This document shows, piece by piece, positions 16,081 to 24,268 of a stretch of DNA of 64,000 nucleotides. The DNA is taken from contig JAJRWT010000038.1 in NCBI GenBank assembly GCA_024276675.1, positions 51,791 to 115,790 of the forward strand. The letters are read 5' to 3'. The translations under genes and the position numbers were made by a program. Origin of the DNA: Myxococcota bacterium (GTDB taxonomy: Bacteria > Myxococcota_A > UBA796 > JAFGLY01). Within the stretch, counting starts at the first letter, position 1, and each line of letters starts with the position of its first letter. The notes under the pieces were generated by a model. The model searched no databases and was not told where the DNA came from. It was given only the letters and a program-made list of their open reading frames with translations.

Positions 16081-17313
16081 ATGACTGCAAACTATCTGAA
16101 AGTCACCATTTTCAGCGCCTTTTTCGGAACAATCGCCTGTCAGGCAGATTCTCCCGGCAACGCGTCCGACAGTGGACTCGACACCGGCTCTGCGCAGGAC
16201 AACGCCACCGCCCAGGAAGACCTCTCCGACGCGCTCCAGGTCAGCTCCTCCGTTTCCAGTTCCCGGGCCTTTGAAGCCGTGCTGGCCATGGGTGCTGCCA
16301 GTGAGCAGGTATTCACCCTGGATGCCGCCGCCTCCCTGGTTCTGGATGACGACACGAGCATACTGGAGAAGAGCGACGCCGCGGCTCCCCCCTCCGCCGA
16401 CCTGGGCTGTGCCACGGTGGGAAGAGGAACCGGCCGCAGCATCGACATCAACTTCGATGGCTGCAGCGGGGCCCAGGGTGATGTCACCTTGAGCCGCATC
16501 GAGCGCGGTCTCTACGTGATCACCTTCCACGAGGATTTTTCCGTGCAGGACAGCCAGGTCACTGGTTCCCTGGCCCTGGACGGGCGGGCCTCCGGGGATG
16601 GGCAGGTGGAGTTGCGCATGTTCAGCAGCGATTCCGGAGCCGAAGCCGTCGAGAGCCTGCTGGTGAGCGGCAGTGGCGAAGAGCAGTTCGACGCACAACT
16701 GGAATTCGACGGCTACCTGCTGCTTGATCGCGACACGATGTCGCTCTGGATCTTCGGCTCTGCCAGCGTGCTTCTGGAGAGCGATGGCACCGAGGCCAGC
16801 GTGGAGGTCAGGATAGGGACCGACGAGGATGGCGTGGTGACCGCACCCTTGATCTGGACACTGGGCCAGGACTGCTACTGCCCCGGCTCCGGCTTTGTCC
16901 AGGCCGACCTGGCATACTCTCTGGATTCCGTGGTGGTGGACCTGGACGACTACATCGACTACGGCGACAGTGACTTCTTCCAGCCCATGGAGCTGGATCT
17001 GGAAGAACCCGTGCAGTTGACCGTCCACGCCACGGTCACCATGGGCCCCGACTGTGGGGATTACACGGTGGAAGTGACCGTGGACACGATGGAGAGCATA
17101 CAGGTATCCCTGGAACAGATCACCGATGCCGTCTACCAGGCCTGTGACAGCCTGGGAGTGCCCAGCACCCCCTGTGATCGCATCGTGGATTGGATGGCGG
17201 AGGAGTACCCCGACGGCGTCAGCGTGGACCTCAACGACGAGTTGCTGCAGACCATCGAGGACATGGAGCGAAGCGACCTCGACGGCAGTATGTGCCAGAG
17301 CGACCGCTCCTGA
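16081..17313 (+). CDS. Exported lipoprotein of unknown function
   Basis: 410 residues. The ATG has GGAGAGG four bases upstream. The signal ends FGTIAC, giving a lipid-anchored Cys near residue 20. The mature chain is very acidic and rich in Ser, Asp and Gly, with few Lys, and has scattered Cys pairs (DLGCATVG, DFDGC-like, DCYCPG, CDSLGV, TPCDR) suggesting disulfide bonds outside the cytoplasm. No family is recognised; the composition resembles surface or periplasmic beta-rich proteins. A candidate structured RNA element lies in its leader. It is convergent with adenine deaminase, with only 22 bases between the two stops. Confidence 0.8.
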   Translation: MTANYLKVTIFSAFFGTIACQADSPGNASDSGLDTGSAQDNATAQEDLSDALQVSSSVSSSRAFEAVLAMGAASEQVFTLDAAASLVLDDDTSILEKSDAAAPPSADLGCATVGRGTGRSIDINFDGCSGAQGDVTLSRIERGLYVITFHEDFSVQDSQVTGSLALDGRASGDGQVELRMFSSDSGAEAVESLLVSGSGEEQFDAQLEFDGYLLLDRDTMSLWIFGSASVLLESDGTEASVEVRIGTDEDGVVTAPLIWTLGQDCYCPGSGFVQADLAYSLDSVVVDLDDYIDYGDSDFFQPMELDLEEPVQLTVHATVTMGPDCGDYTVEVTVDTMESIQVSLEQITDAVYQACDSLGVPSTPCDRIVDWMAEEYPDGVSVDLNDELLQTIEDMERSDLDGSMCQSDRS

Positions 17314-17335
17314 GTTCTTCAACCTGGGGCGGGGG

Positions 17336-19060
17336 TCAGTCGGTCCAGAGATCCACTGCTCTTTGGCCCTCAACCTCCACCAGGCCTTGATCCGTGATGC
17401 GTATGGTGGGAATGACAGCCAGTTGGACGAAGGAGAGAGTCATGAACACCTCGCGCTCCGTCCCCAGTTCTGCCAGGGCATTTCGGAGCTTTTTCAAGCT
17501 CTCCACCACTTCGTAGAGATCCCTGGGTGACATGAGCCCCGCCAGCGGAAGTGGAAGCGAGGCCAGGATACGACCGTGGCGCACCACCGCCATCCCCCCG
17601 TTGTTTTCGCCGACATGTCGAGCAGCCAACAGCATGTCGTCGTCGTTGATGCCTGCGGTACACAGGTTGTGGGCGTCGTGACCAACGCTCGTGGCGATGG
17701 CCCCGTCCCTTATTCCCAGGCCCTTGATGAAACCCAGCGAGAAGTGCTGCCCCGTGTGACGGTCCAGAACGGCCACCTTCGCGATGTCATGGTCTGGCTG
17801 CGCGGTCACCTTGCCATCCAGCACCCTGGGGCGCATGACGAGTTCCCTTGTCATGAGGCTGCCGTCGAAGATCTCGATGACACGGATTTTCCCCGGTCTG
17901 GCACGTACCTGCAGGTCGTCGATACCGATGGGGGGCATGATGAACCTTCCCAGGGATTCCGGGACATCGGTGTAGACTCCCCCCATGGTCTCCACCACCT
18001 GTCCGTCGCGCACCACTACCCGGCCGTCCTTGATCACCATGCGGATGTTCAGCTCTTCCAGGTCGTCCACCAGGACCATGTCGGCCTTGTAGCCCGGAGC
18101 TATGGCGCCCATGCTTCGCAGGTTGAAGTAGCGAGCGGTGTTGATGGTGGCCATGCGGATGGCGATGAGAGGGTCGACGCCGGAAGAAATGGCCGTGCGG
18201 ACGAGGTGGTCGATGTGACCTTCGGTGAGGATGGCCAGGGGATCACGGTCGTCGGTGCAGAAAGAGAAGAAGTGGTGGTTCAGGGGGGTCACCGCGCCGA
18301 TGAGAGCGCGTAGGTTGCGGGCCGCGCTGCCCTCGCGCACGAAGATCTGCATGCCCCTGCTCACCTTTTCCATGGCTTCTTCTTCGGTGGTACACTCGTG
18401 ATCCGACCTGATGAAGGCACAGATGTAAGCGTTCAATTTTTTGCCCGACAGTCCGGGGGCGTGGCCGTCGATTTTCTTGTAGCGGTGCCTCAGGATTTCG
18501 ATCTTGGTGATGAGTTCCCGATCACGGGCGAGAACCGCCGGGTAGTTCATCACTTCGCCCAGGGCGATCACCCGGGTGGGGTACCGATCCACAACGTCGA
18601 TCATGTCGTCGGTCCCAAGGTGCGCGCCCGAGGTTTCGAAGGGGGTGGCGGGCACGGCGGAAGGAATACCGATGTAGACGTTCAGGGGAATGCCCTCCGT
18701 CGAGCGCATGATGTAGTCCAGGCCCTCGGTGCCCAGCACGTTGGAGATCTCATGGGGATCGGCCACCACCGTGGTGGTGCCGCGTTGAAGCACCGCCTTG
18801 GCGAACTGCCTGGGCACCAGCATGGAACTCTCGATGTGCAGGTGTGCGTCTATGAATCCCGGAAGGACGTAGAGGTTCCTGGCGTCGATTACCCGTTCGG
18901 TCCCCGAGTAGTCGCCGATTCCAGCTATTCTCTTGCGATAGATGGCGATGTTGCCCGGCTCCACTGCGCCGGTGAAGACGTTGAGTATCCTGGCGTTCTT
19001 GACTGTGGCATGGGCTCGTTGTTGGCCCAGGGCCACCGGGATGATGTTTCGTATTTTCAT
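17336..19060 (-). CDS. ade: Adenine deaminase
   Basis: 574 residues, the usual length. Family motifs are in order: GFIDAHLHIESSML (metal ligands), VADPHEISNVLG, DGHAPGLSGKKLNAY, SRGMQIFVREGSA and SFCTDDRDP. It converts adenine to hypoxanthine and ammonia in purine salvage, in the cytoplasm. The ATG at 19060 has GGGAGA eight bases upstream, and the residues before it in the open frame look like leader sequence. That leader contains a 16-base sequence identical to one in the 15.8 kb element. No other purine gene is adjacent. Confidence 0.95.
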   Translation of the reverse strand: MKIRNIIPVALGQQRAHATVKNARILNVFTGAVEPGNIAIYRKRIAGIGDYSGTERVIDARNLYVLPGFIDAHLHIESSMLVPRQFAKAVLQRGTTTVVADPHEISNVLGTEGLDYIMRSTEGIPLNVYIGIPSAVPATPFETSGAHLGTDDMIDVVDRYPTRVIALGEVMNYPAVLARDRELITKIEILRHRYKKIDGHAPGLSGKKLNAYICAFIRSDHECTTEEEAMEKVSRGMQIFVREGSAARNLRALIGAVTPLNHHFFSFCTDDRDPLAILTEGHIDHLVRTAISSGVDPLIAIRMATINTARYFNLRSMGAIAPGYKADMVLVDDLEELNIRMVIKDGRVVVRDGQVVETMGGVYTDVPESLGRFIMPPIGIDDLQVRARPGKIRVIEIFDGSLMTRELVMRPRVLDGKVTAQPDHDIAKVAVLDRHTGQHFSLGFIKGLGIRDGAIATSVGHDAHNLCTAGINDDDMLLAARHVGENNGGMAVVRHGRILASLPLPLAGLMSPRDLYEVVESLKKLRNALAELGTEREVFMTLSFVQLAVIPTIRITDQGLVEVEGQRAVDLWTD

Positions 19061-19151
19061 GGTGAGGGTCTCCCGGAGCGATGGTGTCGCTTCGTACCTG
19101 GTTGGGTGGTCCCGCAGGAATAACTCCGGCGCCGCTGCAACTCCAGCCCTG

Positions 19152-19167
19152 GGAGCCGTCGGGAAAG
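19152..19167 (-). promoter_or_regulatory. Copy of the CTTTCCCGACGGCTCC leader sequence
   Basis: On the minus strand this 16-mer is identical to 15865-15880 on the plus strand and close to 35217-35231. It lies about 92 bases before the adenine deaminase ATG. The flanks can fold (CTCC-CAGGGCT-GGAG) but do not match the 45-base alignment of copies 1 and 2. Confidence 0.35.
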
Positions 19168-19264
19168 AGCCACGTGCCGCCGGCTTTGTGACCACGGCCC
19201 CGTGGTGGGGGCTGCGCCGATCATGCCCAGATGATGGCCCTGCTTCAGCGTCCAGGCGGCATCA

Positions 19265-21511
19265 TTACCAGGTGCAGTTGAACATGGAGGCGGAGCACCT
19301 GACCGTGAACTCCTGCCCGGGGAGCAGGGTCCTGGGGTCGTAGGACTGCGGCTCGGCCCGGTTGTCGAAAAGGACGAAGAGTTGGCAGCTTCCGGGGGGT
19401 ATCTCGGTCGGTCGGGATGTGGCGAGGACATGGCGCTGCGAGCTGGGGGGACATTGGACCCAGACGCTGGCATTTCCGTCGATGACATCCAGGGAGATGC
19501 TCGCTGGAATGGCCGCCGGGACGGCATCGGGCTGCGCCGGAAGGTTTGCGGCTTCTTCGGTGGGTTGCTGGTCGGCTGGTTCATCCAGTGCCTGTTCCGG
19601 AGATTCGGAGACGGTGTCGGAGCCCGCTTCGGCCCCGGCGGGAGCTGCGGCATCGGCCGAGGCCTGGGGGGATTGGTCCGCCTGGTTGGCTGGCTCGATT
19701 TCTGTTTTTTGCGGAGGTTCGTCGGCCTGCTCTGTAGTGGCCGGTTTTTCAGGGCTGCTGTTGGCGGACGGGCTGGGTTGCGATGGGGGTGCCGAGGCTG
19801 GTTCCGGGGGCTTCTGCTGGTCCGTTTTCGGGGCAGGCGTCGTGGGCGTGGTGGATGGAGCCGAGGGCGTGATCTCGTGGGAAGTCTGAGGCTGGAGCCG
19901 CACATCCGTGCGAGGATGTACCTGGTCCGGGGCGGGTTGGGCTCCCCGGGGATGGTCGTTCTGCCGCCGGTTGGTGGGGGCTTGATCGGCGGTGTTCCTG
20001 GCGGATACAGTCGTGGAAGAAGGGGGCTGGTTGCCTTCGGATGCCTGGCTCGGGCCCCGCTGGGTTCCTGTCAATCCGGGTATGAAAAAGTATGCGGCGC
20101 CGGCCAGCACCACTGCTCCGGCGAGCCATGGCCATATCGCCCGTGGCTTCCCGGCCCCATGGGTTGCAGCGGACGAGGTCTGGCCGCCGGTTCCCGCGCT
20201 GGGTGATGGTGGAGCAGGGGAATGTGCTGCGGGGGCGGGGGATTCGGATAGCTTGGAGGTTGGGGGGGGCGTTTGTATGGATGGTGAAGGAACCACGAGC
20301 GCCGGGCCTTCCGGGCTCTTGGCCGGAGTTTCGTGTGTAGGGGGCTCGGGAGAGAGCGCGCTGCGGGAAACCGTGATGGCGGGCTCATGATGGTCCCTGT
20401 GGGGTGGGACGGCAGCATCGACGGTTGCCGCCCCTGGTCGGAGTTCGCTGGGCCCTGGCTCTTGCGCGTTCTGCTCTGGCGGCGGAAAAGGCGGGTTCAG
20501 CCTGGAGCCGCCCTGGTGGGGAGCGAGTGGGGCGGTGTCGTCCTCGTCGACTCCCTCGGGTTCTTCAAGAGCGTCGTTCTTTTCGGTGGATTCGTCCGTG
20601 GTGCTGGGGCTGTCCGAATGCCTGGAAGGCTGTGGGTCCAGGTCTTCTGTGCCCGTTGAAGCGGCCAGGATATTCCGAACGATTGTGTCGGGGTTCAACT
20701 GGGCGAAATCCGGATCCAGGCGCATGGGCCGTGTTCCGTGTGGGGAGGCATCAGCCAGGAGCCTGATGGTGCGCCCGCTCTGGTTGGCGTGGTCCTGGAA
20801 ATCTGTCGTGACGACGTTCCATGCCGGACCCGGTTCCAGCAGGGATGCGGCCATCGAGGACATGTGCCAGATGACGACGTGGCTGGGAGTGCCTGGGGGA
20901 ATCGGGATCTCGAGGGGACTGGATCTGGGGGGGGGAAAAGGTGTACGGGGTTTGCGGGGAGTATCGGCCAGCGGGAGCGGCGGAATCTCCGAGAATCGGT
21001 CCAGGTAGCGGTACAACCGCTTTTTCGGGATGTTGGGCCAGGTGGGGGCGTCTTGCTCGAAGAACTGCCGCCAGATGTTCCTCACGGGTTTTTCGGGGGT
21101 GTCCAGGCAGCCGCAACCGGAGCTGAGCAGGGAGGTGGTGAGGGCCAGGTCTTCCGTGGAGATGAGCTGCGCATTGCCAAGCAATGCGTGGAAGATTGCC
21201 TTTCCGTGCGGGGTATTTCCCTGAGTTGCCGAGTTGCTCCGAATAGCGCAGAGTATTGCCAGGATGCCCCGCTCTGGTGGAGTGCCCGGGGGCGGTGAAA
21301 GTCTGCACAACGCCAGTGATGGCAGGTGAGAGCCTGTTCCGTCCATGAGCCCCAGTAGATCCGGCAGCCGGGCCAGGTGGTCTTCCGAGATGCCGTCGGG
21401 CCGTTCCACGGGGCTGCAGAAACACGTTGGCGCCTTCCCGGTTGTGCTGTGGTACAGGTAGTGGAACCAGCTTGTGCCGGGTTCTGGTCGATAATTGGCT
21501 GGTTTTTTCAT
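19265..21511 (-). CDS. Large proline-rich protein with one central membrane segment
   Basis: 748 residues. Residues 1-280 are a soluble region with a Cys-rich patch (SSGCGCLDTPEK). Then comes a long Pro/Ser/Glu-rich linker, one membrane helix near residue 460 (WPWLAGAVVLAGAAYFF), a second disordered linker of about 200 residues rich in Pro, Ala and Glu, and a C-terminal domain of about 80 residues with three Cys (VQCPPSS, GSCQLFV, VRCSASMFNC). The layout, a cytoplasmic head, one helix and a periplasmic tail, resembles the non-kinase parts of myxobacterial sensor proteins and the tail resembles PEGA-like domains, but no kinase motif is present. Function unknown. Confidence 0.7.
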   Translation of the reverse strand: MKKPANYRPEPGTSWFHYLYHSTTGKAPTCFCSPVERPDGISEDHLARLPDLLGLMDGTGSHLPSLALCRLSPPPGTPPERGILAILCAIRSNSATQGNTPHGKAIFHALLGNAQLISTEDLALTTSLLSSGCGCLDTPEKPVRNIWRQFFEQDAPTWPNIPKKRLYRYLDRFSEIPPLPLADTPRKPRTPFPPPRSSPLEIPIPPGTPSHVVIWHMSSMAASLLEPGPAWNVVTTDFQDHANQSGRTIRLLADASPHGTRPMRLDPDFAQLNPDTIVRNILAASTGTEDLDPQPSRHSDSPSTTDESTEKNDALEEPEGVDEDDTAPLAPHQGGSRLNPPFPPPEQNAQEPGPSELRPGAATVDAAVPPHRDHHEPAITVSRSALSPEPPTHETPAKSPEGPALVVPSPSIQTPPPTSKLSESPAPAAHSPAPPSPSAGTGGQTSSAATHGAGKPRAIWPWLAGAVVLAGAAYFFIPGLTGTQRGPSQASEGNQPPSSTTVSARNTADQAPTNRRQNDHPRGAQPAPDQVHPRTDVRLQPQTSHEITPSAPSTTPTTPAPKTDQQKPPEPASAPPSQPSPSANSSPEKPATTEQADEPPQKTEIEPANQADQSPQASADAAAPAGAEAGSDTVSESPEQALDEPADQQPTEEAANLPAQPDAVPAAIPASISLDVIDGNASVWVQCPPSSQRHVLATSRPTEIPPGSCQLFVLFDNRAEPQSYDPRTLLPGQEFTVRCSASMFNCTW

Positions 21512-21842
21512 GTTGGAGCCTGGGACCTCGTCGTGGCCGAGGAGTAGTTGAGCTGCGGCGCAGTTGCCGGGACTCGATGCCGTGTCCCCTGGTCGACCTG
21601 GTGGCTGTGGCGGTGTCGAGAGCCTCTCCTGGTTCGTGCAAGGCGGAACGCGTCAACTCGGACTTGCTGCGCCTGAACCTGTAACTTGCTCCGGAAGCGT
21701 GCAAAAGGTCGGCCGGTATTGAAGGTAGGAGCTGCCGTGAAAAGTGGCAAGACTACAGGGTGGCATTTGCTTTGGGGGCCGAGCGGATCACCTGGTCGTG
21801 TGGAGCTATGCTCCGGGAGATCGGGGGATGACTGGAATCCTG
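21512..21842. other. Intergenic region, no gene seen
   Basis: About 330 bases between the proline-rich protein and the transglycosylase gene, both on the minus strand. I see no tRNA-like fold, no convincing promoter and no coding frame with a ribosome site. Confidence 0.5.
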
Positions 21843-23990
21843 TCAGTAATCATCGTATGCCTGGTGGTAGCTGTCCAGGTAGCCCAGTACCTTTCGCACG
21901 TAGCGGCGGGTTTCGGTATAACCGATGTTTTCGCAGAACACGTCCATGTCAGGAGTGCCTTGCTGCTGGGAAAGCCAACGGTCCACGGCTTCCGTGCCCG
22001 CGTTGTAGGCGGCGATCACCAGGGGCAGGGGCTCTGGGATACCCTTTTTGGTGTAGTGGCGGTATAATCGGAGCAGCTCGGCGCTGCCCAGAGTGGCGTT
22101 GTAGGCTCCTGAGTAGAGTTGGTCGGGGTCGAAGCTCTGCCTGGGGAAGAGTTCCTCGTGGAGTTCCCGGGCCACAGCGGGCATGAGTTGCATGAGCCCC
22201 CTGGCGCCCGCGGCGGAGGTGACCTTGGGCTGCATGGCGCTCTCGGCGGTCATGATGGCAAACGGAAGATATGGATCCAGGCCGGTTCCCCGCACTATGG
22301 CGTTCACGTCATGGGCATGTGGGCGTGGCTTGCAGATCTCGCGCTGTTGGGGATCAGTGTTGGTCCCCACAACCGCGCCGCATGATCTGCCCATGGTACG
22401 GCGGGCGTTGTTTACCTGCCCCACGAGTACCAGCCGGCGGGCCATGGCGATCCTGTCGCTCCAGGAGCCGGTCTTTGACGCCAGGGGCTCCAGGAGGGCA
22501 GACGCCCAGTCTTCCAATCCTTGGGCGATGAGAGCATCGGCCAGCTCCAGCTCGGGGTGAGACTGGCGGAACGAGCTGGAAAACGGTGGCATGTCCGGGC
22601 TGCCCACGGCCCCGGTGGATGGGGCGGTGCCCAGGCTCCGGGCAGCGAACCAGGCGTAGCCCGTGCCCCTGTGCTGGTCGAGCACCTGGCGAAGGGCTGC
22701 ATTACGGGCTTCGCCCTCCAGGCTGCGAGCGGACCAGTACTGCGCTGCCGTCGCCAGGGATGATGAAGGGTAGTATTTTTTCAGGCGATCCCAGGTGGCT
22801 CCGGCCTGTTCACTTCTGCCCAAGGAGTACTGGATCCATCCCGTGAACCATAACGCCTCGTCGGCGTGGGACGAAGAAGGGTAGCGCCGCAGGTGCGCGG
22901 TGAAGCCTTGAATGGCTTCTTCCAGGCGCCCTTCGTCGAAAGCCAGGTAGCCGATCTTGTAGCTGGCGGTATCGGCTCTTCGGTGGCTTGGATATCGTTG
23001 AAAGAGGATGGTGTAGATGCGGGCGGCGCCGGCGTAGTCTCCCGTTCGTGACGAGGCAAGGGCGTGGTGGAAGAGCGTATCTGCATTGCCGGGGATGGAA
23101 GCCGCTGTTGGGCTGCCTATCTGCTGGTAGCGTTGGACGGCGTCACCGTAGCGTTTGGCGGAAAAAAATGCCTGGGCCATCTTGAGGGTCCAGGCTGGAT
23201 CCGAGCCGCCACCCCGGTTCTTTTCGATGGCGAGCAGGAGTTCCAGCGCATCCCCTGCCTGGTAGTTCCTGCCCAGGACTTCGGCTCGTTGCAGAGCGGC
23301 GGCCCGGCCCTGGGAGCTGCTCACGTCGGGGACGGGGTGGCCCATGAGCCGGAGTCGTTCCGCTGCCTGCTGGGCCCAGGGGCTGGATGCGTGGCGAATC
23401 CAGGTGGCCAGGTAGGTGGCGAGAGCTGGCTCCGTGTCGCCTCGCATCTCGGCGGCACGGGCCAGCCAGTAACGTGCTTCGGGTGCCATGGAGCCGTTGA
23501 GCAGCGCCCGAAGATCCTCCCTGGCATCCAGGCCACGCCCCAGGGCTACCAGGCAGCGGTCCCGGAGCATCCTGTATTCCAACTCCAGACCTGGAGGGGC
23601 TCCCACGCTCTCCAACTCATACCGCAGTGATTCCATCGTGGCAGGGTCCGGGGGGGATTCCTGGGGATCCGGCAGGATGGCGCGAGCCCGCAGCAGGGCG
23701 ACCCAGGGTGCCAGCCTCTGGTCCTCGAGAGCCGTTTGCAGCAGATGCAGGGCCTTAACAGGCTCGCCTCGTTGAAGAGCATGGCGTGCCATGCCCAGGG
23801 CCTCCATGGCAAGGACGGTTTGCCCTTCAGCGAGGGACGGTTCTCCTTCAGCCTGCTCCGATGGCTGGGCCACGCTCTCGTACTCCATGTTGAGCCTGGC
23901 TAGGCCCTGGGATGGGTCCGCGGCGACAGCCGGTGCGTTGCCTGCCAGCAGAATGCAGAGCAGCGGTCTGGTCGTGATTTCTGGAAACAT
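21843..23990 (-). CDS. Soluble lytic murein transglycosylase (Slt type) with TPR-like superhelix
   Basis: 715 residues. A signal peptide (TRPLLCILLAGNAPAVAA) exports it to the periplasm. About 450 residues of helical TPR-like repeats follow (for example YQQIGSPTAAS, YAGAARIYTILFQRYP). The C-terminal goose-lysozyme-type domain has the catalytic Glu in MTAESAMQPKVTSAAGARG, then LMQLMP and the AAYNAG motif. It cleaves the MurNAc-GlcNAc bond to form 1,6-anhydro ends. GGAGGAGCC lies about eight bases upstream of the ATG. The superhelix probably forms the ring seen in Slt70. Confidence 0.92.
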   Translation of the reverse strand: MFPEITTRPLLCILLAGNAPAVAADPSQGLARLNMEYESVAQPSEQAEGEPSLAEGQTVLAMEALGMARHALQRGEPVKALHLLQTALEDQRLAPWVALLRARAILPDPQESPPDPATMESLRYELESVGAPPGLELEYRMLRDRCLVALGRGLDAREDLRALLNGSMAPEARYWLARAAEMRGDTEPALATYLATWIRHASSPWAQQAAERLRLMGHPVPDVSSSQGRAAALQRAEVLGRNYQAGDALELLLAIEKNRGGGSDPAWTLKMAQAFFSAKRYGDAVQRYQQIGSPTAASIPGNADTLFHHALASSRTGDYAGAARIYTILFQRYPSHRRADTASYKIGYLAFDEGRLEEAIQGFTAHLRRYPSSSHADEALWFTGWIQYSLGRSEQAGATWDRLKKYYPSSSLATAAQYWSARSLEGEARNAALRQVLDQHRGTGYAWFAARSLGTAPSTGAVGSPDMPPFSSSFRQSHPELELADALIAQGLEDWASALLEPLASKTGSWSDRIAMARRLVLVGQVNNARRTMGRSCGAVVGTNTDPQQREICKPRPHAHDVNAIVRGTGLDPYLPFAIMTAESAMQPKVTSAAGARGLMQLMPAVARELHEELFPRQSFDPDQLYSGAYNATLGSAELLRLYRHYTKKGIPEPLPLVIAAYNAGTEAVDRWLSQQQGTPDMDVFCENIGYTETRRYVRKVLGYLDSYHQAYDDY

Positions 23991-24268
23991 GAGCTGGCTC
24001 CTCCTGAAACATAGGACACCCGGCAGGAGGTTCCACCTTCCCGGAGGGGCAGGCCCCCGCTGTTCCGCGCAAGGTATCTACCCCATGGTCTTCCCCACGA
24101 CCTGCGACGAGCGCCGGGACCAGGTTGGGAAACGCTGGTGGAGCGCGTTTCGGGAGGGGCCCTGCCGTAGCCCACGATTTGCGTGGAAGGGTCCTGGTGG
24201 CTGCTGCAAAATGCACTCCCGTACGACGGGGTCTTCCCATTCGTGGTCGCGAAAGAGCCAGACCCCTT

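Noticed and set aside
15607..17373. A 588-codon minus-strand frame
   Set aside because: It crosses the end of the radical SAM gene and runs opposite the lipoprotein gene, which has a ribosome site and lipobox. The product looks like antisense composition.
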